NCBI GenBank assembly: GCA_029721435.1 | Contig: CM056586.1 | Coordinates: 69,341,679 to 69,405,678 of the forward strand | DNA from: Gymnothorax reevesii | Taxonomy: Eukaryota; Chordata; Actinopteri; Anguilliformes; Muraenidae | Direction of reading: 5' to 3' | Length of the DNA stretch: 64,000 bases | Shown here: positions 1-12,061 of the stretch, piece after piece | Layout: each line of letters begins with the position of its first letter | Position numbering within the stretch: position 1 is the first letter of the stretch | Notes under the pieces: generated by a model | What the model was told of the DNA's origin: nothing | Database searches by the model: none | What the model saw: the letters and a program-made list of their open reading frames with translations, nothing else | Position numbers and translations under genes: made by a program

Positions 1-174
1 GATGTAATGATGCTCAGTTTTTTCAATTACCCTTCTCATTTTTGATTTGCACTATTGGGCCAGCCAATCCTTTTTTTTGGGAGGGGGGGGGGCTTTTGGA
101 GACTTGATGAAGAGATGGATGTAACCTTACCTTTTTGATACCCTACCTTACCGTACCTAATGATTAAATAAATA

Positions 175-258
175 AACTAATAATAATAATAATAATAATA
201 ATTATTATTATTATTATTTTTTTTATTGTTATTATTATTATAAATAATAATAATAATA
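175..258. repeat. (TAA)n/(TTA)n microsatellite
   Basis: A TAA run is followed directly by a TTA run, a T stretch and another TAA run, giving an imperfect palindrome able to fold. It lies in the dlx1 intron about 100 bp before the last exon's acceptor site. Seen directly. Confidence 0.9.
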
Positions 259-357
259 CCGAATTCAGTCATAAGTCATTAGTCTAACCCCTTTACTTTC
301 TTCCTTGACTAGGTTCAAATAGAGAAAAATATGAGCTAACATATCTGTCCTTTGCAG

Positions 358-609
358 GTAAAGATTTGGTTTCAGAACAAACGATCGAAGTTCAAAAAAC
401 TGATGAAGCAAGGCGGAGGCACAATTGACGCAAGCGCATTAGCCAATGGACGCGGGCTGTCCAGCGGATCACCCTCTATTGCACCGGTCTGGAACACTTC
501 ATCCACAGTAAAAACGTCAGCAGGCACTCCGGGCTCATACATCCCCAGTTACACATCGTGGTATCCTACGGCACACCAAGAAGCTATGCAGCAGCCGCAA
601 CTTATGTGA
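358..609 (+). CDS. dlx1a: dlx1 last coding exon (homeodomain helix 3 and C-terminus), partial gene
   Basis: This is the third and last coding exon of Distal-less homeobox 1, a nuclear homeodomain transcription factor known to act in forebrain GABAergic progenitors and pharyngeal-arch mesenchyme. The exon starts right after a pyrimidine-rich tract ending in CAG (acceptor AG at 356-357) and opens in phase 0 with VKIWFQNKRSKFKKL, the DNA-recognition helix of the homeodomain. The NKRSKFKKLMKQGG form and the ALANGR block are typical of DLX1 rather than DLX2/5/6, and the chain ends with the DLX1-type SYTSWYP...QQPQLM tail before TGA (607-609). It encodes 83 residues. Exons 1 and 2 lie before position 1, so the gene is cut by the window edge. 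It points tail-to-tail toward dlx2 on the other strand. The 'a' paralogue is inferred from its linkage to dlx2. Confidence 0.95.
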   Translation, partial: VKIWFQNKRSKFKKLMKQGGGTIDASALANGRGLSSGSPSIAPVWNTSSTVKTSAGTPGSYIPSYTSWYPTAHQEAMQQPQLM

Positions 610-1793
610 ACAAAAGCAGTGAACCCTGCCCCCAGCCAGTTGTGGATGGTCCCAATCTGGGGATCATGGACCCGCCACACAATGCGGCCCTGTAGGCCAG
701 GCCGGTTGTAGCCAAGCACAGATGTAATGCGGAGCATATTCCCAAAGCCGACAGCTGATGTGTCGGCTGCTTCTCACGGACTGAACGTTCAGACAACAGC
801 CTGGAAGCAGAAGGCTTGAGCGGAAACCGTCTGCGCCAACGAGCAGGAAGAATGTCTTTTTTGTGTCCAAGACAGGAAGAAACCGAAGGGAAAAAATAAT
901 AAAATCAAGGTCATTTAAAGACGCTTTTCCCCATATCCTTGCGACCACTTGTGCAAAAGAAAGTGGCTGTACGAAACTGAAACTAGTCAGCGAAAGAATG
1001 TGTGGACTTTAAATTGGGTGTTGGATGTTCTCGGTCACTCTTCACCGTTAAAATGCAAAAATTATAATGATTCTGCATAGCCTACATTGGTATGTCCATC
1101 TTAAGCACGCAAATGTATAATTGAGAATCCACAAATGATAAAATTTAGCGTTGAAATTTTAATACGGACTAGCGACCAAAATGTACTCGCGTGCACAACT
1201 GTATATCTGCGTCTTGGTTACGAACTGTAGTTGTTTTCATGTGTTTGATTCACATTATTTAAATTCGATGTCCTAAATCTTTTGTATGTTCACACCATTC
1301 AAAACGTGGTTTTAGAGTTAGAAAAGATAAACAAAGAAAATGCCAAGAGCTGACTGTGCTCTTTGATATTGCATTTGACCGGAGCAACCCTCGACAGTAG
1401 GCCCTGTTTGAATTCCAGTAGCCAACGCTGGTAGATAATTCCACGTGTTCTAACCTCAAAGGAGATTAAGCGCTGTTCTTTTAAAGAGCATTTATAAAAA
1501 TATAAAAAAAACTAGTGATGTCAATTTCATATGGCACTGCGACACGGACACGTGCAATGTACAGGCTACTGTATATGTAATTTGTTCATTGAGTATATTT
1601 AACATTTTTGTTCGTCTTTGTGGCTGTTTATTCAAGTGAAACAAATTTCTACTTCATGAATATGAATGTGTTAAGTTTCATGTGTTCTGCGTTCCACATG
1701 ACAAAGTTTAGTTTTATATATTTTTTCAGTTAATTTATTTATTTGTATTATTACATTCTTTGTACATAGCGTGTAAAGCTCAAATACAGTAAA
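610..1793 (+). other. dlx1a: Probable dlx1 3' UTR
   Basis: Non-coding sequence follows the dlx1 stop. A canonical AATAAA at 898-903 could end a short transcript. A variant AGTAAA at 1788-1793 follows an AT-rich stretch (about 1700-1790) that has the look of a conserved long 3' UTR. Both signals are seen directly; the UTR end is inferred, with no transcript data. Confidence 0.5.
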
Positions 1794-2324
1794 ATAACAT
1801 TTTGAAATAGCAATACTATAAGTGTCTTCGTCATTTATGGGGGCTTTGATTCTTGACAATCTATTATTGGGTTGTTATAGTTATCTCAACCTATAGGCCT
1901 GTGTGCATCGATAGATTTATAGGCTGCACATTATCGTTGTGGGCCAAGTCAAACTTCATTGTTAGATTTTTTTTTCCTTTCCTTTTTGGTATAATCCACC
2001 GTAGGTTCTGTACTGAACCTCAATATTTTTAGTTTGTCGATTTGCGATCTTAATCTGGTGATTGTTCCCTCTGCCTCTTTCACCAACATGGGATCCTTTA
2101 TGCAATCTGTAGTTTCGATAATAGAGCAATTCCCTCCAAAAACAGTCTAGTGCTCGTTTCTTTTGATTTTCCTTTGACCGCTATGAGCTCCTTTCTCCAC
2201 TTAAATGGTTAGAAAAAATTGTGTTTCCTTTGCTGAATAGCAGTGCGAGATCTAGTGTGTGTTAAGTGAATAATTGTGCGAGAGGCAGGTGCTGCAAGAA
2301 AAGGCTGCGGCGGTTTTTTGGTTT

Positions 2325-2378
2325 TGTGTGTGTGTGTGTGTGTGTATGTGTGTGTGTGTGTGTGCGCGTGTGTGTGTG
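2325..2378. repeat. (GT)n microsatellite
   Basis: A GT dinucleotide tract with a few interruptions (TA, GC) lies in the dlx1-dlx2 intergenic region. Seen directly. Confidence 0.95.
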
Positions 2379-4609
2379 GTCGGAGGGGGTATAAGGGTGC
2401 AGATTTGTAAAAGTGTGGTATTCAAAGGGGCTCTTGTTTTGGATCGATGGCCTAGCTGCGCTTTTCGAGCAAATTCTTAAGGAGTGCTGAGCATGAAAAC
2501 AGGGCGTTTTAACAAAAATTCCCATTTTATTCATGAAAGGTATATAGAGTATATTCTCCTAAAAAGACCAAATGTTAGCGAAGCGCATAATTTCTTGAGA
2601 AGAAGGAGTCTATTGTCCTTTGAAAGACGCTCAATTGTGAAATAATATTGCGGTTTGGAACCATAAGTAGCCAAAGTAGAGGACACGTCTACAAACCACC
2701 CGATTGACTGTCGATGTTCTGTGATTCCCCCAGTTTTCCGCATGAGTTGATCACAGAAGTCACGCTACTATCACTACTATCAAGTGTTTAAATTAAAAGC
2801 ACTAATAATAGTTGTATTCTGATTTATTGTTTTCTGTATCCATTTTAAGAATTCAAATCTCTGTTTTTTTCATGAAACAATGATAATGTTTCTGGGCCGC
2901 TTGTTTGCTGCATTTTGGTGACCTTAAGCTAGTAAGTGGCGGTGAGGCTTTTCGTAATCACTGACAAATTTAGACTCCCCCCTTGTGTAGCACAGAGATT
3001 TTTTTTAAACTCTCATGGGCCAGAACAGGAAACACAACACGTCCTTTAGAAAACTGATATCGGTATCCAAGATTGACCTCTGACTTCAAATACATGCCGG
3101 TCATAATTGTTCACACCAGCATCAGAAAATAAATTATTTTCCAACACCACGGGTGTCCAATTATATCTGAGAAGAACCAGTTTCGGCACTGGTTTTGTTT
3201 GAAATCGAGAAGATGACACCTTATTCTACTCTACAAGGTCTTGATTGGAGAAAATAATTTCTTAAATCAGGTGCTGTACTGCTGGGTTACGATATAGCCC
3301 TGCACCCAACCCGGCCATTTTTGGATGCACCCAGAGTCTTGTAACGGTAAAAGCAAGTTGGACCTTAAGTCCACCCCAGTTTATATTAGAATACATGATA
3401 TTTTCAACAATACCTCTCTCTACGTATTTGAGCGTCATTCCTCTGGTATCTACCTATTATTATTATTATTATTATTATTACTGTTGTTGTTAATGAGCAA
3501 GATTTGTGCATTTCTTTTCATTTATTTGAAGTACCGAGTTTCTCATGTGAGAGTGACCAACCAACTTGAAAGCAAAACATATTGGCTAAGTCAGTTCATG
3601 TCGCCAAGCTGAGGCGTATTTCAAATAATTATTTTTATGACGCGTTACCGATTCCTTATACACGTCCTATAAATCAGTGTATTCTGGCTTGTATAACGCT
3701 GTTTAATAAGATCAAGTTTTCAAATGTGACATTAAGCCACTGAAAGCTGAGACTGTGAACCAAGCAGGGCGCGTGCAAAGCGTTTAAAACATTCCCTCTC
3801 AAATTCACTCATCAGCCACACAAACTTTTCACATAACCCATATTCTACTTAGCAAACACTCATTCTGTTCTGTACCCTATATTGGACTAAATAGCAACGA
3901 TAAGCTGTCGCTCTTATACGCATCTTCCAGGATATATTGAAGTCGTAGGCTATATAGTCATGCATTTTAAATGTGTTCGTTTGCGCTTTTCATTAACCGG
4001 CTTAGTCGCAGGCCTGTCGCTTTCGTTTTTACTTTTAGTATTCATTTTCGAATGAAATGATAATCAGCTCCAGCTATTTTCTGTTCGACCGGGAGGAGCA
4101 ATTGATGTCCGATAGTATTTGTCTTAGCTGTCATTTTAGTCATTTTATCAACTAAACTGTGAAATGGACCAGCACTTTTCAGAAAACTCCTGGTTGGATA
4201 TTCAGAACTGCATGATCTATTTTAGGGGATTGTTTTAATCAAATATGATGAGTTAAATATTTTCATTATCTAGCAATGAATTGTTCATCAGGCAAAAAAA
4301 TGTTTCACGCTTTTGAGGATGATAATTCCGCAGATCTCAATAACCCATTTGCCGGCTCCTCATTAGTGTCTTAAAATAGGCTCAGTTTTGGGATTCAGCG
4401 GTAAATAAAAACCAATTTAACTTTTTTCTTAAGTAGGTGGCACTCGGCTCTTTGAAAAAAAAAAAAAAAAACAAATAACACACACACACTTTCTCTCACT
4501 CCCTCATTCACTCACTCACTCCCTCACTCCAAAGTGCGCATGCAGCTGCGCACCCGAGAGGGTCAGCATTATTTCAGTGTATTCTCCGTCTGATTACAAG
4601 CCGAACCCA
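2379..4609. other. Intergenic, no gene recognised
   Basis: No coding exon is visible on either strand. It holds an ATT-type microsatellite at 3455-3492, an A17 tract at 4455-4471 and a degenerate CACT-rich patch at about 4494-4530. The rest looks unique. Confidence 0.6.
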
Positions 4610-4960
4610 TCAAACGCAACATAATTACAGTAATTTTGGGTTTATTTATTCTAATGCAGTTTCCCATCTCTGGGGTAATTATGAACATTTTTTTCACGCG
4701 GGGAATCTTTTTGCATTAACAAAGGAGATAGCGCACTGAAAGACAAATTTGCTTCGCATTGAAAAAAAGCGGTAAAATAGGTGTGCTGCCATCTCTCCGC
4801 TGTTCTCTTATATTTAAGCCCCAGCAAATTGCTTGCAGGTGTATGCTGCGGGATTGTCAATAGGAAGACGGAGCAAAATTAGCAATGGCACAATGTTAGA
4901 GTAATGAAGGCGGCGCGGGCGAAATTACGGTACAAGAGCATATTTTTCTACCCCCTACTT
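4610..4960. promoter_or_regulatory. Candidate dlx1/dlx2 intergenic enhancer (I12b-like)
   Basis: About 350 bp of mixed-composition, unique-looking sequence between the convergent genes. It contains homeodomain sites (TAATTA at 4622-4627 and 4676-4681, an ATTAGC at about 4878, TAATG at about 4900) and an E-box CAGGTG at 4836-4841. Vertebrate DLX1/DLX2 clusters are known to carry two conserved intergenic enhancers, I12a and I12b, and I12b has been reported to be bound by DLX proteins and by the bHLH factor ASCL1/MASH1. The pairing of homeodomain sites with an E-box fits that. The assignment rests on position and motif content only, without alignment. Confidence 0.4.
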
Positions 4961-5699
4961 CCATTTCTGTTCCATAGAAAATCCTTTCTTCCTGAATCAA
5001 AATGGCCTAGTAGTCTACTCACCTGAAATTACAATTTCTTATGAGGACATTTCACAACACCGAAATTTCACGTTAAGGTAGATTTTTGCAGCAGATTAGA
5101 AACATACATTAAAATATTAATAATTCGTATATGCAACCTGACACTTTTATTAGCAGAGAGGATTGAGTTCTCCGTACACTGTTCATGTTACTGTAGACAG
5201 TTTTATCTTTGAGACAGAACTCACAACGTCCAGACTGCCATTAATTTAAGGTAGCCTATCATGTGGTTAAATTCTGACATGCACGGCCGTTGAAAAATTC
5301 GACAAACAAAAATTAAACCAAACAGTGTGATATTTCTTACGATAAAAGTCCAAATAAATTACCATTGCATTATAGGTTTTATTTAAAGTCACAGTAAATG
5401 ATTGCATATAGGGCCAATAAATATACATCCTGTCAGACTCGCCCACAATTTGCACAAAATATATCAGGTAATCTGCGTTGCAAGAAATAAGATTCTGTAT
5501 TCTTACCTTAATCTCTTTGAGTAAATCATAATGACTCTCTGCTATACACAATATTCACATCTAGAATGCAGTTTGCGAGGATGTTAATGGTGGATAATAT
5601 CCCGCAGGTTAGTAAGGCAGAGAGCTTGATTCCCAAAAACGGACTCACAAGCAGCGCTAAGCGTTAGAACAGCGGTGTTCACAATATGACTGAACATTT

Positions 5700-5910
5700 C
5701 GGCTATATTGGCGCTTTTTATATCTGATGGAAAAAAATTGCACATTATTAGCATAAATGTTTACTCTTCATTACGCTGATGACATTGTGCACTCGAGATC
5801 TTGGTAATCTTTGGGAAAATTATGAGTAATTTTTAAAAATTTAAAGCAGCAGTTACCATGCAATTCAGACTAATTCTGTTTCGGCTCCAAACGGATATAA
5901 TTATCGAGGA
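5700..5910. promoter_or_regulatory. Homeodomain-site-rich intergenic segment
   Basis: AT-rich unique sequence with a cluster of TAAT cores (for example ATTATTAGC, GTAATCT, GTAATTTT, ACTAATTC and a TAATTAT at 5898-5904). It lacks the simple-repeat look of surrounding AT tracts. It could be part of a conserved intergenic regulatory element, but AT-rich DNA yields such cores by chance. Confidence 0.25.
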
Positions 5911-7469
5911 GTCAAGATGTTATGCTAAAAACTATGCATTGATATTCCCATTTATTATGTACATACAACTTTGACAATGTTGATGCTTGAAATAGCTGGA
6001 AATTGTCTTGAGCAAAATTACAGTCCATATTAGGACATCTAAAATTGCGAAGAATTATATAGTAATTGCAGGCTTTCAGATCGGAAAGCCAGAATGTTCT
6101 AACTGGAGCAAATGTGGGTAAAATTACAGATCGCAGTATAAATTAGGGAGAGGGGTATGGCATTTTTCAAGTCGTCTACAGGATTCCGGAAGTGTCTGAA
6201 TCAGTAGCACGACTAATCTGTCAATGAGTATTGATCTCTTGCAAACACAGTTCCAAATATTTAGGGCTTTCACACTTTTTACCACTATCTTTTTTGTGAA
6301 TTGTTTAAACGCTGCCATTTCTTAATGAATGGTTGGTATGGCGTCTTACTTATTTGTATTGTTTAACAGATCGTCTACTTGATTGGCTTTGCTTGACAGG
6401 TTATATTATAATTATTATTATGTTGTATGGGTTGTAGTTCCCAATAAAATAACTTCTATGCAACGAGCCAAGTTTGGAAATTCATCCAGTCTCCCGTTAA
6501 TTAGCCGTTTATTAACACGATGAACAGACGAAGGTCTTTTAAAAATGTTTTTTACCTTGATTCTTTCGCACAACGTCAATTCTGCAGACGACCCCCCCCC
6601 CCCCCCCCCCCAAAATTGTTTGCACGGGGACTTCACTGCTGTGAGCGCGCGTCATTATTGCCGAAGCATGCGTTTTATATGTGTCAAATATCACACAGAC
6701 ACTGTCTGCTTTTTATCGATGCACTGTATTTAAGCAACGCACCCAAAGTGAAACATGCCCTTTTAATATTGAGCATCTTCCTAATATATTATGATTTCGC
6801 GGCTTATTTTTTGTTTGAGTTAGACCTATAAAAGGATTTCTAGATGGATGTCTGAATCACTGAGTTCTTTGTGATAAGTCTCCCACTCGACATATTGCCG
6901 ATTCTGACAACTTTTTGTAACATAATGCATCAAAGTAGTACACATAGGCCTACAATTTGTGGATAAAACAAAGGACGGGTTTGCGTTTCAAATAAATTGT
7001 AAACGTTGCCAATTTAACTGTGAGCCAATTGCTATATCATAAAATATGATCCCGTAGAAGTACCCTCCCTCTAATTTAGAGTCTTCTAAATTTAGCGTCT
7101 TGAGAGATTGGATATTATGACGTGTCATATCAAAGTCGCTAAAATTGAAATGTGCCATGTCAATGTAGCAACAATTGAAAACAACAGTGTGCATTTCGCG
7201 AGTCGAGCGAGACCAAACATTGGAATGGTGTTATAATTGAAAGGTAATACCAAAACAAGATCTTGCAATGTTCGACAATATCCGACCCGTATTGAGCGAA
7301 TTATGTTTTTATAAGCCTTTTAGATTTTTGCCCACCCGTGAGGGTCTATTAACTTTGTTGGATAAAATATATGCTGCGGTGTTTTAAACGGATTAGTGTC
7401 GTGACATTTCATCAGGAGAGCTTATCGCATCTTGGCACAAGATTCTCGAAACACAAGTTTCATATTTTA
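5911..7469. other. Intergenic, no gene recognised
   Basis: No exon seen. A 20-base C homopolymer lies at 6592-6611. The rest is AT-rich unique-looking sequence. Confidence 0.6.
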
Positions 7470-7690
7470 TCGATAAATTTAAGGTTATTTCATAATGATT
7501 TCGTGCTTCCATATTCCACATTTGTGAAATTATTTTTCCATGAGCACGAGGCCTTGTGTTTGATAGACTTGGAAGTTGAGAGATGTTCCCATGACGGTTG
7601 TCATGGAGGCGGTTTTGACTTCATTTTTTGGCTGAGCAGTGGTAATAAAAATCTTCAGTAGTGGCGCTTCGACTCTGGAGTCTGAAGGGC
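7470..7690. promoter_or_regulatory. Candidate second intergenic enhancer (I12a-like)
   Basis: Unique-looking stretch nearer dlx2. It has several TAAT/ATTA cores and a short dyad CCATGAC-GGTT-GTCATGG at 7589-7606, the sort of inverted half-sites that can bind a dimer. The position between I12b-like sequence and dlx2 fits the known two-enhancer layout. No alignment was available. Confidence 0.25.
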
Positions 7691-7781
7691 AGAGCCCCGG
7701 CAAAGGCGCCTGCATGCCAAGTCGTGTTGAGTATCCTCGACGACTCTTCGTCTATTGTGCCCCAGGTCCTACGTATCAGAG

Positions 7782-7893
7782 GTGCGTTTTCCAAAACTAC
7801 GGTAGCAACTCACATGCTTCTCGACTTAATTCTGGTTTAAACTATGTAAGTTGCTAACATAATAATAGCAACTACGCTTTCTGGAAACGTATA
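7782..7893. mobile_element. Degenerate palindromic MITE
   Basis: The left end AGGTGCGTTTTCCAAAACTA and right end CTACGCTTTCTGGAAACG are imperfect inverted copies, and GCAACT/AGTTGC pairs lie further in. This matches a type of short 'GTGCGTTTCCCAAAA' foldback repeat common in fish genomes (recalled, not searched). It is non-coding and is the only transposon relic noticed in the dlx intergenic region. Confidence 0.55.
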
Positions 7894-8835
7894 ACCACAG
7901 TCTGTACATTGCCCATCCTGAATTACAAAACTGCAACCATCACCTGATAAAAGTAACGAATATTTTAATGCATACTGCAAGCATACTAATGCGCAAAGCG
8001 AGCGTATGAAATCGGGAATACGAAAGCCAATATGAAGGCTTTCTTGCGGGCTACTTTAAGACTTCACCTCTACCAACCAAAACATAAAGCCAGTCCGTCT
8101 TTACCGTTGTTTAAAAACCTTTGACTGTAAGGTATTCAGCAAATCACTTAAGGACTATACTGGCATCCGTCAGACTCTCTGGGTAGGGTTCCGGGGAAAT
8201 TTAACGGAGGCGGGCATTATTCATAAATAGTGAGAAATAATTTCAAGAGTAAGCCAACATTCCTAAGACCAAGACCAATGTGCGAACGGATTGTTTTCTT
8301 CACACAAAATGAAAATGCTTTCATATCGATGTACAGCGTTATCTTCGCAACCCATGAAAAAAAGCATTAAATGCAATGCCAAACTATCCTTCCGCAAAGA
8401 AATGCAGAGATTTCTCCTGCGAATAGATGTAAATCTTCTCCAACAAGAACTTGTTTTTTTTTTCCTTTAAATTATTTTACTTACATGAAGGCAACACCGT
8501 AAATGTGAATATTTTTCCGAAAAATGGAACACCAATAAAATCAGCAGCTCATGGTATAAATGGTTTTACTCCTAAGATTCAGCAAAAGATCGCACACTCC
8601 ACAAACAATGTCATGGGCAAAATTCCAGAGGGTAACATTGCGGTTGAAAAAGGAACACTCACTCAATACAAAATAAATGAAATATGCACAGCATCACCGT
8701 ATATACAGAACAGGTCTAAACGTAAATGCAATTTACGAAAAGAACTCATGGCAGTCTACATTTAAAACGTTTATATTAAACAAAATTGAGGTCAGTTCCA
8801 AAAGGCACCAATACAGCTTGAAAGTCTGCTACATA
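7894..8835. other. Intergenic, no gene recognised
   Basis: Nothing recognisable as an exon or repeat on either strand. The part nearest 8836 may still be transcribed as distal dlx2 3' UTR. Confidence 0.5.
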
Positions 8836-9270
8836 TTTATTGATACAGTCCTCCTATATAAAATAAATTGCCAGTCAGCATGTCAGGAAATATGAAATAT
8901 GTGAAATTCTGATTATAAAATACTCGTGTTCCTTTGGATATCAGTGGTATTTTGAACTGTACCTGTTCGTGTTTGCATTAAACAAATAAATAAATACAAA
9001 AAATAATTTAACTTCTGTCCTCTTTTTTTCCACAAATTTTACAGTGCCATTTGCATACAATCTTATAGCCAACATAACATCGACAGAGGAGAATTAGGCT
9101 GGAAACTGGCTACATCACGCCCGCAGTTGCACATTGAAATGAAGTTCGTGCCATTAAAATGTCCTCACATTTCACGTCCTCGAGGAAAAAGTCCAGTAAA
9201 ATGCTACTCAGGGGAAAGGGGAATGGCACGTGCGACTTTCTCGCAATGACGCTCGCTAGGAAAATGTTAG
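8836..9270 (-). other. dlx2a: Probable dlx2 3' UTR
   Basis: Non-coding sequence after the dlx2 stop on the - strand. The first canonical polyadenylation hexamer in that direction is TTTATT on the + strand at 8836-8841 (AATAAA on the - strand), about 430 bases after the stop. The transcript end is inferred. Confidence 0.5.
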
Positions 9271-10735
9271 TTAAAATATTGGCCCCGCGCTCATGGCAGA
9301 GCTGTGATGGTGCTGCAGAAGCGGGTTAGACTGAAGATGCGTTGCAGAGTTCGTGCACGAATACCAAGAATAATTTGCCAAAAACGAAGGGGCATTTGAG
9401 TTGGGAGGTATGCTGCTTTCCGCCAAATTTGAGTTCACGTTATTCATTCTTTGACTCTGAGGAAAGTCCCAAGCAGTTGTCGCCGGTGGGGAGTTGGACG
9501 GCGGCGACTCGCTGGAGGCCATATGTTGTTCCGGGGGAATTTCTCCACTTTTCCACAACTTCTTGAACTTTGAACGGCGATTCTGAAACCATATTTTCAC
9601 CTGTAATGCAATGGATACGTATATTGTAAAACAATCCCACAGCTCAATCAATGTCAACTCATGAAGCCACACGCTTGTTTCCGCCGAAAATTACGATAAA
9701 TCGACTATGCGACAGAAATGTGAATTGTGAAAATATATCTACAACGGCCCATCGCTCATGGGCGTTGGCTACGGGAGTCCCGGTAATATTTTTATGGCGA
9801 TGCACAAACAATAGCAGTTATGATCACAAAACGGGGTATTTTCGGTTCAGGAGCCTATTCACATTTCTGCGACTGATAAATATTGCAGTCACTGGACAAA
9901 TTACATGAATCAGTGTTCCAAGATTCAATTTAAAGCTGCGCGTACCTGGGTTTGTGTTAGGCCCAATGAGGCCGCAAGCTCGGCTCTTTCTGGTAAAGCC
10001 AGGTATTGCGTCTTTTGGAACCTTCTCTGAAGTGCTGCCAGTTGAAAGCTGGAGTAAATAGTTCGAGGTTTCCTAACTTTCTTTGGCTTACCGTTGACCA
10101 TTCGGATTTCAGGTTCACTTTCTTCTTTCTCTGTGAGATTTAAATGAAAACACACACGGGAGTTCAGTAATGAGACCAGACAGGATTTCAGTGCAATAGA
10201 ATTTCAATGAAACAAAAGCGAATTAAACCGTTCTTGTTACAGGAAATTCATACAGCCTATAAGCACCGACTCGTGAGTAGTCTAACGTTTCACTAGATTA
10301 GGCTTCTAGGTTCCCTGAAATAGGCTAGTATAACACAGCAAAAACATAAAACAATTCTTCATAGTAACGGATGGATAATACCTTCCACTGGGGTTTAGAA
10401 AATAAAAGCTTACCTGCATCTGTTGGGGTTGGCGAAGTGCTTGAAGGATAAGAGCCATATATGCCGAAGGAAGAATTGAAACCGAAGTCATAAGGTTTGG
10501 CGTTGTACTGGACGTTGGTCATACCACCTGTGTGGAACTGATAAGAACCGAGCTGTCCATAGGGTGACCCCGTGCAGTGTCCAGTCTGTTGGTTGTTGTT
10601 GTAGTAGTTGCTGTCCGTTGCAGTCGATACTGGCAAAGTAGGAGATTCCTGTGATTTGTGCAAGTTGTGATAACTGTTCGAGGTAATCTGGTTCGAATGC
10701 ATATCTGATGCAAGACTATCAAAAACTCCGGTCAT
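9271..10735 (-). CDS. dlx2a: dlx2, complete three-exon homeobox gene
   Basis: Distal-less homeobox 2, a nuclear homeodomain transcription factor known to act with DLX1 in subpallial GABAergic neuron development and in the branchial arches. Coding exons on the - strand: 10735-10414 (ATG at 10733-10735, 107 codons plus one base), 10130-9946 (185 bp) and 9600-9271 (stop TAA at 9271-9273). The total is 837 bp, 278 residues. All junctions are GT-AG: donors after 10414 and 9946, acceptors before 10130 and 9600. Introns are short, 283 and 345 bp. Exon 1 starts [14 protein letters not shown] and has the DLX2-type NAKPYDFGF and GIYGSYPSS blocks. Exon 2 encodes [14 protein letters not shown] through LTQTQ, and exon 3 completes the homeodomain with [20 protein letters not shown], the DLX2 form. 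The C-terminus ends SAMSAGPIF. The chain lacks the long Gly/His tracts of mammalian DLX2. Frame and homeodomain are intact. It faces dlx1 tail-to-tail. Confidence 0.97.
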
Positions 10736-10990
10736 CGTATTAGGACTAAAAAGTTGTAAAAAATATTTTTACACGCTTCTGAAGAAAATCATTAATTGAA
10801 AAAGAGAGCTTTCGATGAAACGAGCGCAATGTAAATAAAATATCAAGCAAGGTTTGCTATTTATATATCGCATCCAGTCCATCAACAGACCAGCCAAACG
10901 ACTTCACCAACCAGTGGTCTGAGATTGTCTGCAGCCACAGATGCGGAGGGGCATTTATCCGGTGTCACGTGAAGAGGCAGAACTCGATGG
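10736..10990 (-). promoter_or_regulatory. dlx2a: Probable dlx2 core promoter and 5' UTR
   Basis: Directly upstream of the dlx2 ATG. On the - strand a TATATAAATA sequence (positions 10867-10858) could be a TATA box, which would place transcription start roughly 100 nt before the ATG. A palindromic CACGTG E-box lies at 10966-10971. Motifs are seen directly; promoter use is inferred. Confidence 0.5.
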
Positions 10991-12061
10991 TGTGCGGAAG
11001 CCAATGAACAGATGTAAGGGAAGAGTTCCTCTCCATGTTCTTAGGGTACATGCATTTAATGCGTTTTATAACGGGCAGTTGCTGAGTACATTTTAGCCTT
11101 GCCACAATTTTGAAATATTTTTACAGTAGGCTGCACCGATGCTCTGCATGACCATTTATATATCGGCCGAAAATATGAAAATCTCAGTGAAATGTAAAAT
11201 AATGCACGTAGCTTAGTCACCATCGCCAGCCATTTTCACGACGGAATATTCACCCTTTGTGCTTTAAAAAGACGTGGTTCAAGTGACATAATACTGCGGC
11301 TGAAATCTCCAAGTTTCTTTTCCGTTATTTGATAATCAGAGGGAGTTTAATGTACCCACTGTAAAACAGGGACTTCGGGCGACCACATCCGTCGCTGTCA
11401 CGGCGCGCCATCTATCGGAGCCAAATAGACATCAACTGCGTAACCACGCAGACATTGAGTAATCACAAAAGGCGCCAGTCTTTTCAAACCGGCAGGTGAA
11501 CAAAATAGCAATTAAAGCCCACAGAAATCCCACCAAATTCCTGTTTGTGAATACCTGTCCTGAGTTAAAGTACTTTCATTGCACTTAGGCTGGAGGAGGA
11601 GCGGTAGGCCTTTCTTAAACAACACCACTGTAGTAAACAAAGAAGGCGGTAGGCCAATTGAATAGCAATCTGCAGAAGACACTGTTCCTTACTGTGAGTG
11701 TATATTGACTTGAAAGACATAATACTAATTTTTTATACTACCGCAGTAATCTCTGGCCAGAGAAACCACCCGCTAAAACTATACTGAATTGAATCGTAAT
11801 ATACTCTGCTCACGCAGCCAAATGGCATTCAGTGTAAGAAGTGATTGCTAAGAAGTTAGGGCAGTGACATCGGTGTGTGACGTACGTTATTTGAAAAGCA
11901 GGAGGATCACGGGCTTAAAGAGGCTATCATTACAGTTAATGGATGTAGGACGATAGGTGAATGGTTGGGACGGCGAGAAACACATTAACACACAAGAAAT
12001 TAAGATTTGTGTCCCGATAACACCTACAGGTAGGAGTCATGATTATTCTTTTAAAAGCGCC
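10991..12061. other. dlx2 proximal upstream region, no gene
   Basis: Unique-looking sequence with no repeat or exon recognised. Proximal regulatory elements of dlx2 would be expected here, but none can be named from sequence alone. Confidence 0.5.

Noticed and set aside
549..948. Open frames antisense to dlx1 exon 3
   Set aside because: They are shadows of the coding exon and UTR. An antisense dlx1 RNA exists in mammals, but nothing in this sequence shows one.
2262..2534. Open frames across the (GT)n tract giving His/Thr or Val/Cys repeats
   Set aside because: They are translations of a microsatellite, with no splice or conservation support. The same applies to frames at about 25105-25429, 29063-29311 and 38513-38782.
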